64,000 nt of DNA, taken from the NCBI RefSeq assembly GCF_000203815.1, contig NW_004457723.1:434001-498000 (forward strand), written 5' to 3'. This document shows, in pieces, positions 55,266 through 64,000 of the stretch. Made by a program: the position numbers and the translations under genes. The notes below the pieces were generated by a model that saw nothing but the letters and a program-made list of their open reading frames with translations, searched no databases and was not told where the DNA came from. Source of the DNA: Cavenderia fasciculata (lineage: Eukaryota; Evosea; Eumycetozoa; Acytosteliales; Cavenderiaceae). Numbering within the stretch: the stretch's first letter is position 1; every line of letters begins with the position of its first letter.

Positions 55266-57150
55266 TCAATCACTATCGCTTTCTTCATCGTCACTCTTTT
55301 CTCTTCTTCTTCTATCGAATCTTCCACCTTCGTTGCCGCCACTACTATTAAAAGTGATGGTTGAGCTACTATTTCTGCTTGGTTTACGAGTATCCATATC
55401 AACAGGGGTTTCTCCATCCTCCAAATCACTTAGATCATCCCTTGATATGTTTGTAGAGGTTGTCGTGGTAGTGGTCGAAGTGGATGGAGTAAAGGTAGAA
55501 GCATTTGTTGAACTACTACTACTATAGTCAACCTCTGAATAATTTCTTTTATCTCTTGATATTGATATTTTTTCCTCTTGATGTTGAACTTGTTTTTTTT
55601 CTCCTTCTTTTTCTTCATTGTCTTGGTATTTCCTTCTTGAGTTGTTGTTATCATCGTTATGATGGTGACGATCACGATCATCTCTATTATCACGTCTATC
55701 TCTATTATTATAACCTCCTCCATAATGATCTCTATCTCTTTCTCCTCGACCATCTCTGTCTCGATAATTTCCACCATCTCTGTCTCTATCCCTATTATAA
55801 TTATCTCTATCTCTATAATGTCCACCATCTCTATCTCTATCTCTATAACTTTCTCTATCTCTACTATAGTTTCCACCTTCTCTATTTGGATTATATTTGA
55901 CAGCACCTCTTCCTTTGAATGTTTTACCCTCACCAATTACGCCATTGCCTCCTCCAGGTGTAAAAGTTAGTACTTCAGTAGTTTTAGGAATATATCTATC
56001 TCTTAGCTTATCGACTGATGGACTTCTTGAACGATCTCTTTTACCGTCGTTCCTCTTGTCACCACTTCTTTCCTTTTCTCTTCCTCTTGATTTCTTTTTC
56101 TTTCTATCATCTTCAGAATCACTACTACTGCTGCCTGTCGAATCGTCACTATCTCTTGATTTCTTTTTCTTTCTCTTTTTATCCTTTTTCTCTCTTCTTT
56201 TTCTTTCTCTTTCCTTTCTTTTCTCCTTTCTTTTCTTTCTTTCCTCTTCTGAATCTGATGAAGAAGAAGAATCACTATCGCTATCACTATCAGATGATGA
56301 TGAAGATACATCTTTTGATTTTTTAGGTTCAACAACTAACAAAATTAATTTGATTGATTAGAATTAACGATACATTATGTTATATATGTGATGGGTAATT
56401 ATAATTACTTGATTTCTTTAAAACCAATTCTCCACAATGACCAATCTTTACTTCGGCATATGGTTTATCATTTTGATCGACTAGGACAGTATTTAAAATA
56501 TCCAATACTTGTTTTCCACTAATCACTTTACCAAATACAACATGTTTACTAAAGTATATAGATAGATGAATATATTAGTGTTCATTATTATTATTCTTAT
56601 TACTTTATCTTGTTTGTTTGTTTGTTTTACATACCCATCTAAATGAGGAGTTGGTACAGTTGTTATAAAGAATTGTGAACCATTTGTGTTTGGACCGGCA
56701 TTGGCCATACTCAATAGGTATGGTTCAGTATGTTTATATTTAAAGTTCTCATCTTCGAATCGTCTACCGTAGATTGATTCACCACCAGTACCATTCTTGT
56801 TACCAAAGTCACCACCTTGTACCATAAAGTCTTTGATGATTCTATGAAATGGTGATCCTTTATAATGCAATCTAAGGTTAGTCTTTTCAGACAACCCCTT
56901 CTCTCCAGTACACAATGCTCTAAAGTTCTCTGCTGTCTTTGGTACTACATCTGCATATAATTCAAATATTACTCTACCAACTAAAGAAGAAGAAAAGAGA
57001 TAGTGATGATGATGAAGAAGAAGTAGGTTTGAACAAACAAACAAATAGATTAGTAACAGATTGATTAAATGATCATAATGAAGAAATGAATGATAACATA
57101 CTCGCTTTTCCATCGATTTCTATATCAAAGAAAGTTCTTGGGTTTACCAT
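55266..57150 (-). CDS. SR-cyclophilin (peptidyl-prolyl isomerase with RS-rich tail)
   Basis: Exons 57150-57102, 56980-56635, 56548-56409 and 56335-55266, 534 residues. The first 175 residues are a cyclophilin domain: [30 protein letters not shown] with the catalytic Arg, Phe and Gln, [29 protein letters not shown]. The Trp that contacts cyclosporin in CypA is His here (PTPHLDG), as in several nuclear cyclophilins. The tail is Ser/Asp-rich, then Lys/Arg/Glu-rich, then RDRD/SRD repeats, typical of splicing-associated cyclophilins (PPIG type). Expected to act in the nucleus on spliceosomal or RNA polymerase II partners. The intron pattern is clean. Confidence 0.93.
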
Positions 57151-57435
57151 TCTTTTGATTCTTTAAATGAACAATCCAAAATGACCAATTAAGTTCACAC
57201 CATCTCTCATTCGTATTGCTTCCTCTAAAAAACTTTTTTTTTTATATACTAATTTTTGGTAAATTCATAAAGTATAATAAAAGTCTAATATTCAATGTTA
57301 ATATTATATTGTATTGTATTAAATTTAAAACTTCATCATCATTATCATCATAAATTTTGGTAATTATTGGTATGAATCAAAAGATAATATTTATTTAAAA
57401 ATATTAATATTCTCTTTTTCTTTTTTTCATCAAAG
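57151..57435. promoter_or_regulatory. intergenic region, includes possible first exon of the next gene
   Basis: AT-rich region upstream of the cyclophilin start (minus) and of the small plus-strand gene. A short first exon for that gene must lie here, but I could not settle which ATG is used. Confidence 0.3.
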
Positions 57436-57650
57436 AAATTATTTCAAATATTGGAAATGTTTCCTCATCGATTAAACAAGGAAATCATATTGTAACATTT
57501 GGATCAAACCATCTAGGTGATTCCAATTTTAATAGTACTGTTGCATTGAGATCAACCTCTTCTACAAGAGGAATGACTGGTTTTATGAATGCATTTGGAG
57601 TTGGTATCCAAATTTTGGGAATTGTATTCAATATGATTGGCTCACCATAA
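57436..57650 (+). CDS. small dictyostelid protein, C-terminal exon (start not located)
   Basis: A pyrimidine-rich stretch ending CAAAG precedes a 70-codon frame (ISNIGNVSSSIKQGNHIVTF ... MNAFGVGIQILGIVFNMIGSP) that ends in TAA. A Ser-rich start, then a small hydrophobic C-terminus, is the layout of short multigene-family proteins in dictyostelids whose first exon is only a few codons long. The frame opens with two leftover bases from an upstream exon. The function of such proteins is not known. Confidence 0.55.
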
Positions 57651-57805
57651 ATAAATAAATAAATATTAAATAATAATAATATAAATTAATAATAATTGAA
57701 TAAATCAATCCAACTATCATCTATTCGTTGTAATATGTTAATATTTTATTTATATCAATCGGTCGATATATATATATACTATTATTATATTCTATTTTTT
57801 TGTTT

Positions 57806-58501
57806 TTATGGCTTTGGTACAACATCATGCCAATCTAAAACAGATTTAACTGGAGCAGCAGTTTCAATTCTATTTAATAAATCAACTGGATCGTCAGAGA
57901 ATACAATGCTAGTGACAAATCTTTCGTCGATGAATCCCTTCTTTGAGGCATCCTCTAAAAACAATTTTAAGTGGTCATAGTATCCATTAATATTTAAAAT
58001 ACCAACTGGCTTGGCATGAATACCAAGTTGAATCCATGTTAAACATTCGAATAATTCATCTAAACCAAAATAAATAAATAAATATTAGTATTAGTCTGAC
58101 TGATTGAAAACAATTATATTTTGATTGTTTGATTGTTCTCGTCACTTACCAAAAGTACCAAAACCACCTGGAAGAGCGATAAAAGCATTAGACAACTTAT
58201 ACATGAGATTCTTTCTAGTATGCATATCTTCGACAAACTCTACTTCGCCTACAGTGACACCAGACACTTCACGTTGTGAGAGAGCGTGGGGAATGATACC
58301 CTTGACGGAAGCACCACCGTTAAAGACGGCGTGTGAGATGGCACCCATCAAACCGACGTTTCCACCACCATAGACAAGACCGTAGCCACGCTTGGCCATC
58401 TCTTGTCCGAGTTGTTCAGTCTTTGTTACAAACAATGGGTCTGTACCTGTTCTAGATCCACAAAAAATACAAATGTTTTTAATATCTTGATTGCTGATCA
58501 T
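57806..58501 (-). CDS. LOG-family cytokinin riboside 5'-monophosphate phosphoribohydrolase
   Basis: Exons 58501-58150 and 58059-57806, 201 residues. LOG enzymes release active cytokinin bases from their nucleotides in one step. The signature PGGxGTxxE is present across the intron (LPGGFGTF then DELFE), as are [38 protein letters not shown] and [14 protein letters not shown]. Length and motifs are those of the whole family, including members once labelled lysine decarboxylases. Social amoebae make cytokinins and discadenine in sporulation, so a role in spore maturation or germination control is plausible. Confidence 0.93.
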
Positions 58502-59258
58502 CTTTTATAATTGTAATAGTAATAATAAAGTAAGTAAATAAATAAATAAATGTAGGTTGTACAATAGATATAGATAAATCTAAAATGAATAATAATGATT
58601 CAAACGAAACAAGTTTTTCAATTTCGTCCCCGTCCCGTATCGTTCAAGATTTTTTTAATAATTAGTGTCTAAAAGTCAGATTTGATAAAAAATAAAGTAT
58701 TCCTAGTTTCTTTTTAATCTTTGTTAAAACATTCACCAAATATAAAAAGAAGATGAACCCTCTACAAACATTCCTACAAACATGTTTATGTGTGACAAAT
58801 TTAATTTTAATAATAAAATATAAATATTTTTATTGATATTGAAAGAATCGTCTCGGTCTCCATTAATAATAATAATAATAATAATAGATTATTAATTTAT
58901 TTAAAAATCCTCATCTACATCAAGATCTTTGAAATACTAGTATGTGATTAAATTAAATTAAATACATTGTATTTAAATATTTAATAATAAAATGTCTTTT
59001 GAAATTCATCCAGCAAGTTGCAGCTGCACCGTCACCAAAAAAAAAGACAGAAGATGAAAGTTTTATTTCATTTTTTGAACCTCCCCACAACATTAATTTA
59101 TTTATATTATTTATTTGTATTTTTAAGAGACACACTACTACTTCTACTACTCACACTAAAGATATAGAGTTGTACAACATCACAACAACTTCACTTCAAC
59201 TACAACTACTATATTTATTTATTCTACACATATATATATATAATATACTTTAAGAAAT
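58502..59258. promoter_or_regulatory. divergent intergenic region
   Basis: 757 AT-rich bases between the LOG gene (minus) and the HERP-like gene (plus). A short coding-like patch occurs around 58,992-59,090, and a possible minus-strand terminal exon (DLDVDEDF, about 58,903-58,938), but neither could be built into a gene. Confidence 0.35.
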
Positions 59259-59903
59259 ATGTCGACTACAGATAGCGATACACCAATCAACATAAAGGTT
59301 GTAGTGTTTGGTGAAGATGTACCATTGTCAATGACAATGATGCCAAAAGACGATGTGATGGCACTTAAAAAGAAGTTACAGGAAGAGTATGTCACGCATC
59401 CTGAACCATCGACACAGAAGCTCATCTTTTCGGGCAGATGTCTTGAAAACAACCAACAACTCAAAGAAGTCTTTAAACAAAGAGACGCTGAACTTCCACA
59501 GATCATACATTTGGTCATTCGAAAACCATTCTCCATGTCTGTCTCCAATTCCGTTTGCAATACACCATTATTCAAACCAACAGAGTATCCTGAAACTCTT
59601 GTAAATAATTTTAATCGTCAAAATAATCAAAATAACAATAATAATAATAATAGTAATGAAACTACCAATGGAATATCACCAATGACATTATCAAGAGCTT
59701 CAACACCTCCTCCTGCTCCTTCTTCTTCTTCATCATCTTCTTCTTCTATGCTTCCTCCACCAGCTCCATCAGTCACATCAACCTCATTTACTTCATCAAG
59801 ATTACCAAATGTCATTGTACCTATCCCTACGACAAATACTCTTCCTGCTACATTTAACTTTTTATCTCCTCCTCAACAAAACCAGAATATATTCTCTCCA
59901 ATC

Positions 59904-59956
<53 letters not shown>

Positions 59957-61021
59957 TAATATTGGATTAAATAATAATAATAATAACAAACAACAACAAC
60001 AACCATATCCATTCTCTTTCTATGGACCATCTCCTCAATCTTGGTATTCACCATATATTAATGTAAGTAAAGTTAGTTGTTATCTCTTGCTTTGTATTTT
60101 TATTTAATAATAACCTAAAATCAATTTATTCTATTTATATAGTCAATGAATAATAATAATATACAACAAGATCAACATTTTAACACTGCATTATTACAAA
60201 TGATGTTTCAAATGCAAACTCAAATTCAAACAATGCAATTACAAATATCAAATAATCAAAATAATATTAATGGCGATCCAGCAATCATTCAAGATAATTT
60301 TGCACCTGGATTGGGTGCGAATGTTATACATCAAAGACCAGTAGCAGCAGCACAACAACAACCTGCAAATGGTGCAGCACCAGCTGTCGCACAACCAATA
60401 AGAAGAAGAAGAAGAATCGATGCAGCAACCATTATTGCATTTGTATTTAATAATGCCTTAAAACTTATACTGTTTTATCTTCTTGTTCGAGTTGGATCAC
60501 TTGAACGTATTGCGACCATTTTAGGAATAATCGTTCTCTATTTTATAATTAGTAGACTATCATCTGCTAGACCTCAAATTAGACCCCAAACTCCTCCTCC
60601 TCCTATTCCTCAAAATGGTGAAAATCAACAAAATCAACAAAATAATAATAATCCTGCTGCCGCAGTTACTGGGCAACAACAACAACAACAACAAGGTGGA
60701 CTATGGTTTGAGGTCTCCCAATTCTTTACAATTTTAATAATGTCAATGGTACCTCATTATGTACCTCCACCTCAACCAGCAGCAGCTGTAGTAGCACCAG
60801 TAGCAGAAGTTGTTGAACAACCTGTAGAACCTGTTGTTGCAGAAGATAATAATATTAACGACGACGACGAAGTTGATAATCTTGGCAATAACGATACAAC
60901 AACCCCAAATACTGATATTAACGTTCATCATAATAATAATAATGACAATGACGAAAATGATGTCAATCACAACAACAGACTCCCTTTGGTTGTAGAACCC
61001 ATTGCTGCAAATGAGTTGTAA
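59259..61021 (+). CDS. ubiquitin-like domain membrane protein, HERP/HERPUD-like
   Basis: Exons 59259-60062 and 60143-61021, 560 residues. The N-terminal 90 residues are a ubiquitin-like fold (INIKVVVFGEDVPLSM, LKKKLQEEYVTHPEPSTQKLIFSGRCLENNQQLKEV, IIHLVIRKP). A long Asn/Ser/Pro/Gln linker follows. A basic stretch (RRRRRID) precedes a hydrophobic hairpin (IIAFVFNNALKLILFYLLVRVG and IATILGIIVLYFIISRL). The C-terminus is acidic and Asn-rich. Domain order matches HERP proteins, ER-membrane organisers of the Hrd1 retrotranslocation machinery in ERAD, with the N- and C-termini in the cytosol. Confidence 0.85.
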
Positions 61022-63909
61022 AAAGGTCGGAAACGTGCATTGTGTCAAAAAAAAACAGTCAGACTTATCCTCAAGACACCCCCAGTGCCCTGAGGCCACC
61101 AAACATTGTTACACAATAAACACACGTTGAAAACGAACGGAGTTAAAAAACTCTCATCTTGGATATTTTGGATTTTCATTGTCCCAGTGCAAACGAAATT
61201 CGAGCGAAAAATGTTTTTTTTAGTTTTTTGTCACAACAACCTCTGTTTTTTTCTACTGTTTTGTTGTTGGTACCCTCAACAACCCCATCCATTTATTAAA
61301 CAACGACGTAGTACCGTGTAATAATATCATACAAAAAAACAATCATATTATACCTTTTTTAAAAACAAGTAACAGACAGATAGAGTTAGAGTTGATAGTA
61401 CTATAGTTAACTACTACTATTATATATCACCCAAATACCCATTTTATTTAAAGGTTTTGTGCTGTACCTTTCCTCTTGAAACAGTGACCCTCTCATCTTC
61501 ATCATCCTCTTCATCCCCTTCCTTAGTAGCAACCAATTAACCAATTAACCAAGTAATCAGAAAAAAGAGTCATCCCTCCTTTCCTTTGTAGTATTAGTAT
61601 TAGCAGTACCATCAACAACACAACAATCAACTTATTATTATTATTAGTTTAAAAAAAAGGTTAGTATTTATCTTTTAAAAACTATTATTTGTATCCGTCG
61701 ACAAAAAATAATCAATCAGATGATCAATCTCGGGCAAAGACTATCTTTAGGCTCATGAGCCTTCACCCCCCCCTATTTTTGTGTGTGTTTTAAAAAAAAA
61801 ATAACAATAATTATTCAAAAAGTAACAATAATTATTCAAAGCCCCCCTTTTATTACATCTATATTATCTCTCTCTCTCTACTTTGTCACTTTTACTCTGT
61901 TGTTCTCAAAGTACACATAGGGGAATGAGATCTATCTTTTTAATGTTCGATCTACAAAACGTTGTCATGATCGCGAACCACTTTTATGAATATCTAATGT
62001 TTTATGGGCAGGGCAGCAGCTCTGCTGAAAAACAGATATTAATTAATTGACGGTTCTGTTGTGTCTGCACACCCACATCCACCATCGTTGGATTTGATTT
62101 TTAATTTTTTCCCACCACACGATGCTCTGTCCCACACTGTTTCATTCATTATTATTATTATCTAACAACACCAAACAAACAAAATACCACACAATACAAC
62201 AATACAACAGTTGTTGTATACTTTTTACTAGTCTATCAGATAACAAAGCATTCATCCATCCTGTCTACCTTAATAATAATAATAATAACCAGGATCGCTC
62301 GGCTAGCCAACAACACACAAACACACATCCCTTCCAACAACACAGTGTATTGTTGAACAAAACACTAACTGCTTGATCAAAAGGGGATTAAATTGTTGTT
62401 GTTGTTGGGAATACCGTCAATTAGTCAATCAGTCAAACTCAACTAAACACTCAACTACTATAGAGCATAGATCAAAGATCATTTATATGTGATTGAAATT
62501 AATTAATCAACTGAAAAGGGTATGATAAACAAAGATATTATACAATACCTCTTCCACTCTCTGCTCTCCCCTCTTTTCTATTCTATTCCATTTTCACACA
62601 ACAATGACGGTGATTTGGGGGTTTCAATCAACCAAAAGAAGTGTCTTTTTTAAGGATCTATTACTGGTACCCCGACTGGATTTGCGGTTTAAACAGTGTG
62701 TGTTGTTGTTAATTAATTAACAACACTCACACACATACACATATTTATGTTACCCCCTTCACCTCCTTTCCTTTTTGTTTAAACTTTTTCATCATCATCG
62801 TTCATCTATCCTATCATCACATCTTCCTTAATATTATTTTTATACTACACATCAATCAAATCAATCAAACAAACAATCAAACAATCAATCAATCAAACAA
62901 TCAAACAATCAATCAGCAAACAGAGCAGTATTGGAAACATCATCAATAGTCAAAGACACATACCCAACAGTAGGGACAGGGTACAGACAGACAACAAGAT
63001 AGTTAGATATCCAAGGGTTTGGGTGACATGACAATACCGTTGCAGTTCACTCACACCCACACACTAAACTGGACTGACTGAGAAGGAAAAAATAATATTA
63101 TATGTACATATAAAGAAGACACACCCTACCCCACACATATACACACACACTGTTTAAACATAATATTGCCATCTCATCTCGTTGTTGTTGTTGTTGTTGT
63201 AGTAGTAGGAGGTTGATTTTCAAACAATTGAGAAGCACAAAATGATATTGAAGGGTAGTCAAACAATCAAACAACAACAACAACATCCTCTACTCAAACT
63301 ACTTTGTTCATCCTTCTTAGCTTTGCTTGTTGTTGATTTCGATTTAACCTACAAAAAAAGAAAACCAACCAAACCAAAGAGGAAGGAAGGAAACAAGCAC
63401 AGCAAAACAAAGCAGCAGCTGTAGCATTGACGAGAGTGCTATGCATATTGCACTCAAAAAGTGCATCTATTTAATATTGTGTATAATTGCATTTTCAACA
63501 ATTTATATCTTTTATTTATCTTGTTCCATCCACTCCATCTATCATCCATTCACCCAACTTACTATCCTCCCTATTATAATATTTCCATTTGATAGATATC
63601 TATCAAACTAGCTAGCCAAAAGCTTTTCATCACCCATTGTGTATATTTATTATATTATATTTAATTTGTACTTCACTTTTTTTTTTGTTTTTTTTGGTTT
63701 AAAAAAAAGATTGATCTCTATACTTTGTTGATTATGTACATAATCTTCCGATATCATGGTACCATTTATAAAAGTTTTAAAAAACTTTATATTAATCCAC
63801 CCCTTTGATTCCCCTCCCCTCTTCCCCTCTTCTCCTCTCCCCTTCCTCTTTTAATTTATAGCATATATCATAATTATTTATCTCGCCCGCTCTTTTTTTT
63901 TCTTTCAAG
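61022..63909. promoter_or_regulatory. 2.9 kb gene-free region upstream of the terminal gene
   Basis: The longest region without a supported gene. It is AT-rich but contains C-runs (61,767-61,776), GTTGTT/CAACAA runs, CAAT-repeats (62,870-62,920) and CACACA runs. ORFs inside it have no coding character. The length suggests an extended regulatory region or a 5' leader with introns for the gene at 63,910. Confidence 0.45.
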
Positions 63910-64000
63910 ATGACGGACCAACAAAAATTACAACAACAAATTATCAACGAGGTTAATAATTTGATGGTGATGGACTATGAAATAGTACAGGCCAAGACCA
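63910..64000 (+). CDS. start of a gene that leaves the window
   Basis: ATG at 63,910 after a pyrimidine-rich and AAG context opens MTDQQKLQQQIINEVNNLMV and continues open to the last base. The start is polar and helical. Thirty codons are too few to name a family. Confidence 0.6.
   Translation, partial: MTDQQKLQQQIINEVNNLMVMDYEIVQAKT

Noticed and set aside
55430-56361. Several long frames overlapping the RS tail of the cyclophilin on both strands
   Set aside because: Repetitive codons of the RD/SR tail read in other frames.
58992-59135. Short coding-like text (FISFFEPP) upstream of the HERP-like gene
   Set aside because: Could not be joined to any exon with valid splice sites and start or stop.
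63242-63424. 60-codon frame with a hydrophobic patch in the long gene-free region
   Set aside because: Poor codon character, no splice context, no recognisable feature.

Overview
This is a 64 kb stretch of a dictyostelid social-amoeba genome. The evidence is AT-rich intergenic DNA, short AT-rich GT-AG introns, Asn/Gln/Ser/Thr homopolymers in proteins, and typical amoebozoan genes (ComC-type EGF adhesion proteins, TKL kinases, a GATA factor with polyN tracts, a two-domain secreted superoxide dismutase). Coding regions are less extremely AT-rich than in D. discoideum, so a member of another group (Cavenderia or Heterostelium type) is more likely; I cannot name the species. A 100-base N block (41,690-41,789) shows that this is a draft scaffold.

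Layout: 1-5.4 kb holds two tandem ComC-like adhesion genes. 5.4-8.4 kb has, on the minus strand, a catalytically divergent PRPP-synthetase-like gene and a Cu/Zn-SOD-like surface protein. 8.8-11.8 kb is a TPR/DUF4470-type gene whose frame must change twice. 11.9-15.2 kb is a tRNA/retroelement island: a poly(A)-tailed element just upstream of tRNA-Val, a tRNA-Tyr with an intron, diverged repeats, and a broken duplicate of the gene at 20.9 kb. 15.2-17.1 kb is a Crinkler-like P-loop protein. 17.2-22.5 kb has degenerate fragments, an unrecognised nuclear-looking gene and a secreted protein. 22.6-27.3 kb (minus) holds a TKL kinase with repeated SFPRPY motifs and an intronless PLP decarboxylase.

29.2-37.3 kb holds a large CH-domain/coiled-coil/RasGAP protein, cytochrome c heme lyase, a mitochondrial-looking tRNA-binding OB-fold protein, a small gene and an OsmC peroxidase. 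37.6-42.9 kb is a second repeat island around another tRNA-Val: several poly(A)-tailed elements have landed one after another at the same target, followed by an assembly gap and a pyrimidine-rich satellite. 42.9-48.6 kb has a small gene, a GATA factor and an unrecognised three-exon gene.

48.9-61.0 kb is dense: glucosidase II alpha (modA), a dictyostelid-specific protein, an ankyrin protein, an SR-cyclophilin, a small hydrophobic-tail protein, a LOG-type cytokinin-activating enzyme and a HERP-like ubiquitin-domain membrane protein. 61.0-63.9 kb is a long gene-free tract ahead of a gene that begins at 63,910 and leaves the window.

Themes: two genes serve ER quality control (glucosidase II, HERP-like), two serve mitochondria (heme lyase, tRNA-binding protein). 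The most notable structure is the tRNA-gene-directed insertion pattern: element copies beside two tRNA-Val genes carry recognisable target-site duplications at the same distance (about 45 bp) upstream, in agreement with the integration habit known for dictyostelid TRE5 non-LTR elements.
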